Shown here piece by piece: positions 15,965 to 25,098 of a stretch of 64,000 nucleotides of DNA. Origin of the DNA: Achromobacter seleniivolatilans (lineage in GTDB: Bacteria; Pseudomonadota; Gammaproteobacteria; Burkholderiales; Burkholderiaceae_B); NCBI RefSeq assembly GCF_030864005.1, contig NZ_CP132976.1:5146001-5210000 (forward strand). Reading direction: 5' to 3'. Numbering within the stretch: the first letter of the stretch is position 1; every line of letters starts with the position of its first letter. The notes under the pieces were generated by a model. The model ran no database searches and was not told the DNA's origin. It saw only the letters and a program-made list of their open reading frames with translations. Both the position numbers and the translations under genes were made by a program.

Positions 15965-17539
15965 ATGATTGATCTCGACGTAGTGAATCTGTCGCGATTT
16001 CAGTTTGCCGCGACTGCGCTTTACCACTTCCTGTTCGTCCCCCTCACGCTAGGCCTGTCGTTCATTCTGGCCATCATGGAAAGCGTGTACGTCATGACCG
16101 GCCGTCCCATCTGGAAGCGGATGACGATGTTCTGGGGCACGCTCTTCGGCATCAACTTTGCGCTCGGCGTTGCAACCGGCGTCGTGATGGAATTCCAGTT
16201 CGGTATGAACTGGTCCTACTACAGCCACTACGTGGGCGACATCTTCGGCGCACCGCTAGCGCTTGAAGGGCTGATGGCCTTCTTCCTGGAAGCCACCTTC
16301 GTCGGCCTGTTCTTCTTCGGCTGGAACCGCATGTCCAAGGTCAGCCACCTGGTGGTGACCTGGCTGGTGGCGTTTGGCACCAACTTCTCAGCTCTGTGGA
16401 TTCTGATTGCCAACGGCTGGATGCAAAATCCGGTGGGCTCGGTCTTCAACCCCGACACCATGCGCATGGAGATGACCGACTTTGCTGCGGTGATCTTCAA
16501 CCCCGTGGCACAGGCCAAGTTTGTGCACACGGTCAGTGCGGGTTACGTCGCAGGCGCCATGTTTGTGATGTCGATCAGCGCCTGGTATCTGCTGAAAGGC
16601 CGTCACAAGGATTTGGCCAAGCGCTCGATGGCGGTTGCGGCCAGCTTCGGCCTGGCAGGCGCATTGTCCGTTGTGGTGCTGGGTGATGAAAGCGGCTACC
16701 TGACGACTGAACATCAGAAGATGAAGATCGCGGCCATGGAATCCATGTGGCACACGGAGCCGGCTCCCGCGTCGTTCAACCTGATCGCGATTCCCAACCA
16801 GGAAGAGCGCAAGAACGACTTCGCGATTGAAATTCCCTATTTGATGGGCATCATCGGCACGCGTTCTTTGACGACCCCGCTGTTGGGTATCAATGATCTG
16901 ATCCTGCGCGCCGAGAACCGCATCCGTGACGGTATCGTTGCCTATGAGGCCTTGCAGAAGATCCGCGCCAATCCCAAGGACACGGATGCGCGCATGGTGT
17001 TTGACAAGACCTGGCCTGACTTGGGTTATGCCTTGCTGGTCAAGCGCTATCAAGAAGATCTGACCAAGGTCACCGAAGCCGACATCAAGAAGGCAGCAAT
17101 AGACACCGTGCCTAATGTGGCGCCGCTGTTCTGGGCGTTCCGCATCATGGTCGCGGTGGGCATGTATCTGATCCTGTTCTTCGGCGTGGCCTTCTGGCTG
17201 GCCTCGCGCGGCCGTTTGGACAGCCGCCGCGGTCTGCTCAAAGTGGCGCTGTGGAGCCTGCCCTTGCCCTGGGTCGCCATCGAAAGCGGCTGGTTCGTGG
17301 CTGAATATGGCCGCCAGCCCTGGGTGATTGAAGGCGTGCTGCCGACGTATTACGCGGCATCCGGCCTGACGATCGCCGATCTGGCCATCAGCCTGGCTAT
17401 CTTCCTGGTGCTCTATACCGTCTTGCTGATCATTGGCGTGAAAGTCATGTTGCACGCCATCAAGGCGGGTCCGAAATCCGATGGGCCGGTGCCGGGTAAT
17501 TCCGCTGCCGATCCTGTGCGCGCAGCTGTGCGCGCTTAA
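15965..17539 (+). CDS. cydA: Cytochrome bd ubiquinol oxidase subunit I
   Basis: 524 residues from the ATG at 15965, which has a GGGAG site upstream; the in-frame ATG at 15923 lacks conserved sequence. About nine membrane segments. H21 (ALYHFLF) is the likely haem b595 ligand, the HTVSAGY histidine is the b558 ligand, and GRQPWVIEGVLPT is strongly conserved. The long Q-loop (LGDESGYLTTEHQKMK onward) is of the E. coli CydA type rather than the short CIO type. The oxidase couples quinol oxidation to O2 reduction at high oxygen affinity. It is followed by cydB, cydX, cydD and cydC. Confidence 0.96.
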   Translation: MIDLDVVNLSRFQFAATALYHFLFVPLTLGLSFILAIMESVYVMTGRPIWKRMTMFWGTLFGINFALGVATGVVMEFQFGMNWSYYSHYVGDIFGAPLALEGLMAFFLEATFVGLFFFGWNRMSKVSHLVVTWLVAFGTNFSALWILIANGWMQNPVGSVFNPDTMRMEMTDFAAVIFNPVAQAKFVHTVSAGYVAGAMFVMSISAWYLLKGRHKDLAKRSMAVAASFGLAGALSVVVLGDESGYLTTEHQKMKIAAMESMWHTEPAPASFNLIAIPNQEERKNDFAIEIPYLMGIIGTRSLTTPLLGINDLILRAENRIRDGIVAYEALQKIRANPKDTDARMVFDKTWPDLGYALLVKRYQEDLTKVTEADIKKAAIDTVPNVAPLFWAFRIMVAVGMYLILFFGVAFWLASRGRLDSRRGLLKVALWSLPLPWVAIESGWFVAEYGRQPWVIEGVLPTYYAASGLTIADLAISLAIFLVLYTVLLIIGVKVMLHAIKAGPKSDGPVPGNSAADPVRAAVRA

Positions 17540-17553
17540 GGGGAGAGAAGCAG

Positions 17554-18708
17554 ATGGATACCCTTATTCCTTTTGACTATGGCACCCTGCGCGTGATCTG
17601 GTGGGGGTTGCTGGGCGCACTCCTTATCGGCTTTGCCGTCATGGATGGTTTTGACCTGGGTGTAGCCGCGCTGCTGCCGGTGGTTGCCAAAACCGACGCA
17701 GAACGCCGGGTGGTGATCAACGTGGTGGGCCCGGTGTGGGAAGGCAACCAGGTCTGGCTGATCACGGCGGGCGGCGCCATCTTTGCCGCCTGGCCCTTGC
17801 TGTATGCGGCATCGTTCTCCGGGTTCTACCTGGCGATGATGCTGGTGTTGATCGCGCTGATCCTGCGTCCTGTCGGCTTCAAATACCGCAGCAAGATGGA
17901 AGGCACGCGCTGGCGCAACAGCTGGGACGGCGTGCTGTGCTTCTCGGGTGTGGTCGCGTCGCTGGTGTTCGGCGTGGCGATGGGCAATATCGTGCTGGGC
18001 GTGCCCTTCAGGTTCGATGCCGTGACGCTGCGGCCGATCTATGACGGACATTTCTATCAGCTGTTCGCGCCCTTTGCCTTGCTGGCTGGCGTGCTGAGTG
18101 TGGTGATGCTTGCCATGCACGGTGCGGTGCTGCTGGCCTGGCGCACTGAAGATCCCATCTCGTCGCGGGCCCGTAACTGGGGGCGTTTGTGCGCGTTGCT
18201 GACGGCGGCGTTGTTTGCCGCAGGCGGCTTCTGGGTGGCCGGTGGCATCGGTGGCCACACGATCACCAGCGCGGTGAACATGGCGGGTCCGTCGGACCCG
18301 ATGCTCAAGACCGTGACCGTGCAGACGGGTGCGTGGATGGCCAATTATGCGAAATGGCCGCTGATGTGGATTGCACCTGCGCTGGGTGTGGGTGGCGCCG
18401 TACTGGTCGCGCTGTTGTTGACTGCGCGCGCCAATGTACTGGCGTTCCTGGCATCAGCGCTGTCGATTGCCGGTGTGATCCTGACCGTGGGCTTTTCACT
18501 GTTCCCGTTCATCATGCCGTCGTCGACGTTGCCGCAGGCCGGCCTGACCATCTGGGACGGTTCGTCCAGCCATCTGACGCTGTGGATCATGGTGATCGCG
18601 GTTGCGATCTTCCTGCCTATCGTGACGCTCTACACCGCTTGGGTGTACCGCGTCATGCGCGGCAAGGTGACCCATGAATCCGTGGGCGACACGCCCAATT
18701 CTTACTAA
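17554..18708 (+). CDS. cydB: Cytochrome bd ubiquinol oxidase subunit II
   Basis: 384 residues, about eight or nine membrane segments, with the conserved MDGFDLGVAALLP near residue 30 and WEGNQVWLITAGGA around residue 62. CydB pairs with CydA and stabilises the haem-bearing subunit. It starts 14 bases after the cydA stop with a GGGGAGAG ribosome-binding site, and is followed 15 bases later by cydX. Confidence 0.96.
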   Translation: MDTLIPFDYGTLRVIWWGLLGALLIGFAVMDGFDLGVAALLPVVAKTDAERRVVINVVGPVWEGNQVWLITAGGAIFAAWPLLYAASFSGFYLAMMLVLIALILRPVGFKYRSKMEGTRWRNSWDGVLCFSGVVASLVFGVAMGNIVLGVPFRFDAVTLRPIYDGHFYQLFAPFALLAGVLSVVMLAMHGAVLLAWRTEDPISSRARNWGRLCALLTAALFAAGGFWVAGGIGGHTITSAVNMAGPSDPMLKTVTVQTGAWMANYAKWPLMWIAPALGVGGAVLVALLLTARANVLAFLASALSIAGVILTVGFSLFPFIMPSSTLPQAGLTIWDGSSSHLTLWIMVIAVAIFLPIVTLYTAWVYRVMRGKVTHESVGDTPNSY

Positions 18709-18723
18709 AAAGGAGCCTCCACC

Positions 18724-18849
18724 ATGTGGTATTTCTCGTGGATACTCGGCTTGGGTCTGGCGTGTGCGTTCGCCATTCTTAATGCAATGTGGTTCGAGCT
18801 GCGCGAAGGGCAGTCGCATGACCCGCGCGCCAGCCGTAGTGACGAGTGA
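18724..18849 (+). CDS. cydX: Cytochrome bd small subunit CydX (YbgT family)
   Basis: 41 codons, short enough to be skipped by length filters. The product begins MWYFSWILGLGLACAFAI, then NAMWFE, a single membrane helix with the W-Y-F-x-W-I-L-G signature of CydX/CbdX, and ends in a polar tail. CydX binds CydA and stabilises the haems of the bd oxidase. An AAGGAG site precedes the ATG. Its stop TGA shares bases with the GTG start of cydD (GTGA), so the exporter is translationally coupled to the oxidase. Confidence 0.92.
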   Translation: MWYFSWILGLGLACAFAILNAMWFELREGQSHDPRASRSDE

Positions 18850-20597
18850 GCGGGGGCGCTAGCACCCTCGAGCACGACCCGTCGGCCAGTCTGCAGAAAC
18901 CGCCGCGCGAACAGTCGCGGTGGTTGATGGCCCTTGCCCAAGCGGCAAGGGTTCCGCTGATCTTGGCCGGCGCGGCGCCGCTTGTAAGCGGCGCCCTGCT
19001 GGTTGTGCAGGCCTGGTTGTTGGCCACGGTTCTGGACGCGGCCATTGTCAAACAGGTGCCGCGACAGGAATTGCTGACTGGCATTCTGGGCATTGCCGGA
19101 TTGATGCTGCTGCGCGCATGTATCACCTGGGCGGGCGAACGCGCAGGCGCGGATGCTGCCGAACGCATCAAGCGGCATGTGCGCCAGTCTCTGTTCTTGC
19201 GCCTGGTAAACAAAGGCCCTTACTGGAGCCGCGGTCAGGCATCGGGTGAGTTGGCCAGCGCCGTCGTCGATCAGGTCGAAGCGCTTGATGGTTTCTTTGC
19301 CAAGTATCTGCCCGCCATGGCTGCGGCAGCGCTGCTGCCCGTGGCGTTCGCGGTGTTGCTGCTGCCGGTGGACGTGATCGCCGGTTTGGTGCTGCTGATT
19401 ACCGCGCCGCTTATTCCGTTGTTTATGGCCTTGGTGGGGTGGGGCGCGCAAGGCGCCAGCCGCCGTCATCTGCGCGCCTTTGCCCGCCTGTCCGGATTTT
19501 TCGCGGACCGGCTGCGAGGCCTGTCCACGTTGAAACTCTACGGCCGGGCAGAGGCCGAGGCGGCCTCGGTCGTGGCGGCAAGTGACGCACTGCGTCAGCG
19601 CACGATGTCGGTGCTTCGTATTGCCTTCCTGTCTTCCGCCGTGCTGGAGTTTTTTGCAGCGTTGGGCGTGGCAGGCGTGGCGGTGTACATCGGCCTGACT
19701 TATCTGGGATTTCTGGACGTGCGCTGGTCGCCCTTGACCTTGCAGGCAGGATTGTTCTGTTTGCTGATGGCGCCCGAAGTCTATGCGCCATTGCGACAAT
19801 TCGCGGCGCATTATCACGACCGCGCCACGGCCATGGCCGCCGTCACGCAAATTGCCGTGTTGTTTGATGGTCTGCCTGCTGACGAAGCCGCTGATGATGC
19901 AGCGGATCGCACCCACGCGCCGTTGCAATCGGGCGCGGGTGCTGGCGTCACCATCCAAGGCTTGACCCTTCTTGCGCCTGGGCGCAGCAACGCCGTGCTG
20001 ACCGATGCTGCGCTGGTATTGCCGCCCGGCGAGCATGTGGCCTTGATGGGAGCAAGCGGTATTGGAAAATCCTCGTTGATCGAGGCGATTGCCCGCTTGC
20101 GGCCTTTCCAGGGCGACATCCGCATAGACGGCGTGCCGCTAGCCGACTGGGATGAAACGGCGTTGCGGCAGCGCGTGGCGCTGATCGGGCAGAAGCCGCA
20201 ATTGCTGGCGGGTTCGATTGCGGACAACATTCGCCTGGGTTGCCCCGGCGCTTCTGATGCTCAGGTGCACGAGGCCGCCCGGCGCGCCTGTGTGCTGGAG
20301 TTTTCAGAGGTCTTGCCGCAGGGTTTGGATACCCCATTGGGTAGCCGCGGGCATGGCCTGTCGGGCGGGCAGGCGCAGCGCGTGGCGCTGGCGCGGTTGT
20401 TCTTGCGTGATCCGGGACTGATTTTGCTGGATGAACCCACGGCGCATCTGGACGAATCCACGCAGCATCGCGTGCTGGATGAAATCCTGGAATTTTCTGC
20501 AGGCCGCACCTTGCTGCTTGCGACGCATGCCCCAGCGGTCGCCGCCCGATTTGGCCGGGTGTTGCGCGTGGCCGGCGAGAAAGTGGAAAACGCATGA
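18846..20597 (+). CDS. cydD: Thiol reductant ABC exporter subunit CydD
   Basis: 583 residues starting at GTG 18846, which overlaps the cydX stop. An exporter membrane domain (about 25-330) precedes an ATPase domain with Walker A GASGIGKSS, signature LSGGQAQRVALARL and Walker B LILLDEPTAHLD. With CydC it exports glutathione or cysteine to the periplasm, needed for haem insertion into cytochrome bd. The gene overlaps cydC by four bases. Confidence 0.94.
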   Translation: MSGGASTLEHDPSASLQKPPREQSRWLMALAQAARVPLILAGAAPLVSGALLVVQAWLLATVLDAAIVKQVPRQELLTGILGIAGLMLLRACITWAGERAGADAAERIKRHVRQSLFLRLVNKGPYWSRGQASGELASAVVDQVEALDGFFAKYLPAMAAAALLPVAFAVLLLPVDVIAGLVLLITAPLIPLFMALVGWGAQGASRRHLRAFARLSGFFADRLRGLSTLKLYGRAEAEAASVVAASDALRQRTMSVLRIAFLSSAVLEFFAALGVAGVAVYIGLTYLGFLDVRWSPLTLQAGLFCLLMAPEVYAPLRQFAAHYHDRATAMAAVTQIAVLFDGLPADEAADDAADRTHAPLQSGAGAGVTIQGLTLLAPGRSNAVLTDAALVLPPGEHVALMGASGIGKSSLIEAIARLRPFQGDIRIDGVPLADWDETALRQRVALIGQKPQLLAGSIADNIRLGCPGASDAQVHEAARRACVLEFSEVLPQGLDTPLGSRGHGLSGGQAQRVALARLFLRDPGLILLDEPTAHLDESTQHRVLDEILEFSAGRTLLLATHAPAVAARFGRVLRVAGEKVENA

Positions 20598-22291
20598 AGA
20601 ATCTGTTGTTGCTGTTGCCCTTGTATGCGCGCCGTAAAAGCGGTTTGTTGCTTGCCCTGTTTTGCGCGCTTGCCACGGTAGCGGCAGGCGTGGGCCTGTT
20701 GGGCGTATCAGGCTGGTTTCTGACGGGTGCAGCACTGGCGGGCGCGGGCGGCGTGTTTAATTTGTTTGCGCCATCCGCACTGGTGCGCGGGCTGTCTTTT
20801 CTGCGGATTGTGTCCCGCTACGCTGACCGGGTGGTGGGCCATTCCGCCACCTTGCGCTTGCTGGCGGACCTGCGCGCCACGGTATTTTCTGCGCTGATCC
20901 GGCTGACGCCGCGTCAACTGGCGCGGTATCGCAGCGGCGATTTGGTGGCGCGCATGACAGGTGACGTCGACGCGCTGGATACGGTCTTCTTGTTTGTGCT
21001 GGCGCCGCTGGCCACCGCCGTCCTGGCCGGCGCCGTGTTGACGGCTGTGCTGGGCATGTGGGTACCGGCCGCTGCGCTGGCGTTTGCCCTGGCGTTGTTG
21101 ACCGCCTGTGTGGTGGTGCCGCTGTGGCTGCTGCGCGCGGCAAGAAAACCGGGCGCGGCCGCGCAGGAAAGCGCGGCCGGTTTGCGCGCGGCGACCTTGG
21201 ACGCCGTGGATGGCCATGCGGATATGGTGGCCCTGCATGCGCAGGCGCAGACCGCGGAGCATTTTGAGCGCTTGTGCGAAGCCAGCGCGCTGGCCCGCCG
21301 CAGTCAAGCCCGGGTGGCGGCGCGGGGGCAATGGTTCTTGCAGGTTGCCGCCGGTGTTTCGGTGCTGGCGCTGCTGTGGTTTGGCCTGGGGACGCACGAG
21401 GCAGGGCAGATAGAAGGGCCCGTGCTGGTTGGCTTGCTGTTGGCAGTCATCGGAATTTTCGAAGTGGCTGGCCCTATCATGCGCGGTGCTTCGCGGATGG
21501 GCTCTGCCATATCTGCGGCCGGCCGTATCCGTGAAGTCGTGCAATGCGAGCCCGATATGCAGGAGCCGGCATCGCCGCATGCTTTGCCGCAATCAGGGGT
21601 GCTGGAATTAAGCGGCGTCAGCTTCTTTTATCCCGCTCGCGGAGACGGCGGCAGCCCGCGAGTATTGGACCAGCTCGATCTGCGCATCGAACCCGGCGAG
21701 CGTGTTGCCATTCTGGGGGCAAGCGGCGCTGGCAAGTCGACGCTGCTGCACTTGATTCTGCGCCTGGAAGATCCACAGGCCGGGCACGTGCGTTTTGGCG
21801 GTTGCGATGCGCGCACCTGTGCTCAGGCCGACTGGCACCGCCGTATCGCCCTGTTGTCTCAGGATGCCCCGATATTTTTGGGCACGTTGCGCACCAATTT
21901 GCTGATTGGCGACCCGGATGCGGACGATGCCAGGCTGTGGTCCGCGCTGGATGCGGCCCGGCTGGGCGATTTCGTACGCGGCCTGCCAGAGGGGCTGGAC
22001 ACCTGGGCGGGTGAAACAGGCTCGCAGTTGTCCGCGGGACAAGCGCGGCGCCTGTGCCTGGCGCGGGCGCTGTTGTCGCCTGCGGCCGTCATTGTGCTGG
22101 ACGAACCCACTGCCGGACTGGATGCGGCCGCGGAAGCCGACTTCTTCAAGGATATGGAGCGCGCGGTGCGGGGACGCACTGTCGTGCTTGCCACGCATGC
22201 GGCGCTCCCCCAGGGAGCGGTCGATCGTTGCTATGTGTTGCGGGACGCGGGATTACATGAATTGTCATCTGCGGCGGCAATCCTGGCTTAA
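20594..22291 (+). CDS. cydC: Thiol reductant ABC exporter subunit CydC
   Basis: 565 residues with membrane domain then ATPase: Walker A GASGAGKST, signature LSAGQARRLCLARALL (Ala in place of the first Gly) and Walker B VIVLDEPTAGLD. It forms the heterodimeric exporter with CydD. The ATG overlaps the cydD stop. It is the last gene of the cyd run; apt follows after 53 bases. Confidence 0.94.
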   Translation: MKNLLLLLPLYARRKSGLLLALFCALATVAAGVGLLGVSGWFLTGAALAGAGGVFNLFAPSALVRGLSFLRIVSRYADRVVGHSATLRLLADLRATVFSALIRLTPRQLARYRSGDLVARMTGDVDALDTVFLFVLAPLATAVLAGAVLTAVLGMWVPAAALAFALALLTACVVVPLWLLRAARKPGAAAQESAAGLRAATLDAVDGHADMVALHAQAQTAEHFERLCEASALARRSQARVAARGQWFLQVAAGVSVLALLWFGLGTHEAGQIEGPVLVGLLLAVIGIFEVAGPIMRGASRMGSAISAAGRIREVVQCEPDMQEPASPHALPQSGVLELSGVSFFYPARGDGGSPRVLDQLDLRIEPGERVAILGASGAGKSTLLHLILRLEDPQAGHVRFGGCDARTCAQADWHRRIALLSQDAPIFLGTLRTNLLIGDPDADDARLWSALDAARLGDFVRGLPEGLDTWAGETGSQLSAGQARRLCLARALLSPAAVIVLDEPTAGLDAAAEADFFKDMERAVRGRTVVLATHAALPQGAVDRCYVLRDAGLHELSSAAAILA

Positions 22292-22344
22292 GCGCGGTGG
22301 CAAGGTTATAGTTCGCCTTGCTTCAATTCTTCAGGGCCGCTTCC

Positions 22345-22896
22345 ATGCAGACCGACAACGCCGAGTACATCCGGCGCACTATCCGCAGCGTGCCGGACTG
22401 GCCCCAACCCGGTGTCGTTTTTCGCGACATCACGCCGGTGCTGCAAGACCCCCGTGCGTTCCGGGTACTGATCGATCTCTTCGTCTATCGCTACATGCGC
22501 CAGCGCCTGGATCTGGTGGCGGGCGTGGACGCGCGCGGCTTCATTGTGGGCAGCGTGCTGGCCTACGAACTCAATCTGGGTTTTGTGCCTGTGCGCAAGA
22601 AGGGCAAGCTGCCTTTTCGCACCGTGGCCGAGGAATACTCGCTGGAATATGGCAATGCGTCGGTCGAGATGCACACGGACTCCGTGCGTACCGGCCAACG
22701 CGTGCTGCTGGTTGATGACCTGATCGCCACGGGCGGCACCATGCTGGCCGCCATCAAGTTGTTGCAGCGCCTGGGGGCCAACGTGGTTGAAGCCGCCGCC
22801 ATTATCGACCTGCCCGACCTGGGCGGCTCGGCCAAAGTCGCTGCCACTGGCACGCCGCTGTATACGGTCTGTCAGTACGGCGGGGCGACGCCGTAA
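22345..22896 (+). CDS. apt: Adenine phosphoribosyltransferase
   Basis: 183 residues from the ATG at 22345 (an earlier in-frame start at 22318 lacks support). It joins adenine to PRPP to give AMP in purine salvage. The PRPP loop [13 protein letters not shown] and the [10 protein letters not shown] segment near the N-terminus are diagnostic. It follows cydC closely but is functionally unrelated; it may be read from the same transcript or from its own weak promoter. Confidence 0.95.
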   Translation: MQTDNAEYIRRTIRSVPDWPQPGVVFRDITPVLQDPRAFRVLIDLFVYRYMRQRLDLVAGVDARGFIVGSVLAYELNLGFVPVRKKGKLPFRTVAEEYSLEYGNASVEMHTDSVRTGQRVLLVDDLIATGGTMLAAIKLLQRLGANVVEAAAIIDLPDLGGSAKVAATGTPLYTVCQYGGATP

Positions 22897-22968
22897 TTCT
22901 GGATCAGGGCAGCCCCGCTGACACAGTGGTTGTAGCGCAGCGGTTGCCCGCTATGAATTCCGATGCTG

Positions 22969-23859
22969 TTACGAATCGGACAGCCTGGGTTGAATGAAAT
23001 CCAGGAAGGCCTTGGTCTTGGCGGGCAGCATCCGCGAGGGCAGTAGCGCAAAGAGCGGCAGCGGCGTGAGGCTCCATTCGGGCAGCACGCGGACCAGGCC
23101 AGCCTGCTTGATGGCGCGTTCCATCGCATCGAACACCAAAAGCGGCGTGATCCCCAGACCCTGGCCAGCCAGGCGTCCCAGCATGCCCACATTGTTCGCC
23201 GACAGGCGGCCTGATACCTGCACGCGCTCCACCTTATCAGCCGAATGCAGCATCCAAAAGGATGATTCCTCACGCATTGTGGGGCGCAGACATTCGTGAT
23301 GGGTCAGGTCGGCGGGTACTCGCGGCTCGCCGTGACGCTTCAGGTAGTCGGGTGATGCGTACAACTGGTGGGCCATCAGTACGATCTTGCGCGAGATCAG
23401 GCTGGAGTCCGGCTGCTGTCCAAATCGCAGGATCAGATCGAACGGATTACTGATCGGGTCAATCGGACGCATGCTCAGATCGAAGTCGCATTCGATGTCG
23501 GGATGCTGGTCGCGGAATTCGCTGATGACCGCAGGCAAGAACAGCTGCGCCAGACTGGTCGGCAGCGAAATGCGCAGCCGCCCTTTGGGCTGCACCGCCA
23601 TGTCCAACAGCTGGTCGTGCGCGATGCGCGCTTCTTCCACGATATGCCGGCAGCGTTCGAAATAAATGGCGCCAGCCTCGGTCAGGTCGATCTTGCGCGT
23701 GCTGCGGTTCAACAGCCGCATACCGACGCTGCGTTCCAGTTCACTGACGCGGCGCGAGAGCGTGGATGTCGGAATATTCAAGGCTTCGGCGGCGTGGCTG
23801 AAGTTCTTGCGCTTGGCGACTTCGACAAATAACGCGATGTCGTTAAGCTGGATATCCAT
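22969..23859 (-). CDS. LysR family transcriptional regulator
   Basis: 296 residues: a winged helix-turn-helix in the first 65 (FSHAAEALNIPTSTLSRRVSELE) and a co-inducer domain typical of the DsdC/CrgA-like group. The ATG at 23859 is favoured over a TTG at 23877. A perfect 10-bp inverted repeat 19 to 56 bases upstream is a likely autoregulatory site. The divergent neighbour is the secreted DUF4148 gene 383 bp away. No effector can be predicted. Confidence 0.9.
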   Translation of the reverse strand: MDIQLNDIALFVEVAKRKNFSHAAEALNIPTSTLSRRVSELERSVGMRLLNRSTRKIDLTEAGAIYFERCRHIVEEARIAHDQLLDMAVQPKGRLRISLPTSLAQLFLPAVISEFRDQHPDIECDFDLSMRPIDPISNPFDLILRFGQQPDSSLISRKIVLMAHQLYASPDYLKRHGEPRVPADLTHHECLRPTMREESSFWMLHSADKVERVQVSGRLSANNVGMLGRLAGQGLGITPLLVFDAMERAIKQAGLVRVLPEWSLTPLPLFALLPSRMLPAKTKAFLDFIQPRLSDS

Positions 23860-24242
23860 GGTGCCCTCAAACCTCAAAATTCCATTTCTGGCAGATTTGT
23901 ATGATAAATGGAATTATTGTCCCGTTTGCTGAAATGTCTATTTCTTGGCGTGGCGTGCAGCGTACATTGCATGGCGGGCTCGGGTTCCGCCGCCAAGCTG
24001 GCGTTTTGCTGAACGCCGCCAAGCCCTGCCGCGCTTGGCTCTAAGAGTGAACTGCGCAGAAATCGATCAGAATTCGCCGGATACGACTTGAAATTGTCCC
24101 ACCAGTGCAAAGATGTTCCCCAAAATAAGGGTTTTTACTAGGCCAGGATCGCCAGATACTTCGTCCCAGCAATCAAACAGTCACATCGCAGCTGCCAGCC
24201 TGGCAGAAGACGCTGTGCAAGGTTTAGGATGGAGTCATCACA
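23860..24242. other. 383-bp divergent intergenic region, LysR gene / DUF4148 gene
   Basis: Holds the LysR inverted repeat (23878-23915) at its left end and must hold promoters for both genes. A GGATGGAG stretch ends about ten bases before the DUF4148 start. Nothing else convincing is seen. Confidence 0.5.
23878..23915. promoter_or_regulatory. Candidate LysR operator: 10-bp inverted repeat
   Basis: AATTCCATTT at 23878-23887 and AAATGGAATT at 23906-23915 are perfect complements with an 18-base spacer, located 19-56 bases upstream of the LysR start codon. Arm length and spacing fit binding by a LysR dimer or tetramer. Confidence 0.5.
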
Positions 24243-24626
24243 ATGAAAGCACTAGCTACCGCACTTATGGTTACCGCTACCCTGGTGGGTATGACCGCCG
24301 CTCACGCCGATGGCAAGACGCGTGAACAAGTTCAACAAGAACTGCAAGCCGCCAAGGCCGCAGGCCAGGTCACGTTCGGTGAACTGGACTACCCGCCTGC
24401 CACTGCACAGCAAACCAGCCTGTCGCGAGATCAGGTCCAGCAAGAACTGCAAAGCGCCAAGGCCGCTGGTCAAGTGACCACCGCCGAACTCGATTACCCG
24501 CCCAAGGCTGCCGTGTCGCAATCCGGCGGCAAGACGCGCGAACAAGTCCGCCAGGAATTGGCTGATGCCAAGGCTCGCGGCGAATACACCTTCGGTGAAT
24601 TGGACTACCCGCCCAAGGGCCGTTAA
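24243..24626 (+). CDS. Secreted DUF4148 repeat protein
   Basis: 127 residues. A signal peptide (1-22, ending AAHA) is followed by three copies of a 27-residue unit: residues 26-52, 61-87 and 98-124. Each has the form (T/S)R(E/D)QVxQEL, a helix with AKA, then ELDYPP. The second copy has SRDQ and TTAELD where the others have TREQ and TFGELD. DUF4148 proteins are small periplasmic or secreted proteins of betaproteobacteria with no known function. It stands alone with its own terminator. The conserved DYPP turn could be a binding surface; this is a guess. Confidence 0.85.
   Translation: MKALATALMVTATLVGMTAAHADGKTREQVQQELQAAKAAGQVTFGELDYPPATAQQTSLSRDQVQQELQSAKAAGQVTTAELDYPPKAAVSQSGGKTREQVRQELADAKARGEYTFGELDYPPKGR
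24318..24614 (+). repeat. Three coding repeats within the DUF4148 gene
   Basis: Units at 24318-24398, 24423-24503 and 24534-24614, each 81 bp, separated by 24 and 30 bp. Similarity is clearer in protein than in DNA, pointing to old duplications held by selection. Confidence 0.75.
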
Positions 24627-25098
24627 GAATTGCAGCGCCGGTCCCAGAGAGCCGGCCTCTGCATCGCCCGCCACAGGTCATGAAACCCCTTGAGACGCTC
24701 AAGGGGTTTTTTTGTGGCGCGGCCGGGTAGGGCAGCGGCCACTTGAAAACAGTGTGGCTTTTATGCCGCAGAACTGTACGGCCAGTGCAACAAGTGCTGT
24801 CGGCGTCCGGAGGCGATTGGTGCGGCCAAAGCAGCGCAGGCCCCAATTGCGAGCAAAGATTCGTATTTGATATCAACGTGTTAACGCGCTCGGTAATGGC
24901 GGCCGGCCTGTCAGGTGGCCGTCATTATCCCAACCATGGAAAGTAGTTCGTCGAAATCCGGGTTACTTCAACTTGTCTCAAGCTGGAAACTAAATGTAGT
25001 GCATACGCCGCTTGCCTCTCTGCAACGGCACGCCAATGCTTCGTCAATTGGACGGCGTGTTTGCGAGTGCCTTTTATCTCGCCATTTTGGGGACTTTT
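24627..25098 (+). other. 472-bp intergenic region before the porin gene
   Basis: Starts with the DUF4148 terminator (24683-24713). The rest should hold the porin promoter and leader; no clear consensus pair was found. TTGATATCAA at 24867-24876 is a small palindrome. Short open frames here have no ribosome-binding site or recognisable product. Confidence 0.5.
24683..24713 (+). terminator. Intrinsic terminator of the DUF4148 gene
   Basis: AAACCCCTTGAG, loop ACG, CTCAAGGGGTTT and a run of seven T: a textbook rho-independent terminator. Confidence 0.9.

Noticed and set aside
24318..24614. DUF4148 repeats as a CRISPR-like or DNA-level repeat array
   Set aside because: Spacers are 24 and 30 bp, the repeats are coding and conserved mainly as protein.
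24743..24946. 67-residue open frame between DUF4148 and porin
   Set aside because: No ribosome-binding site, no homology I recognise, and it lies where the porin promoter should be.
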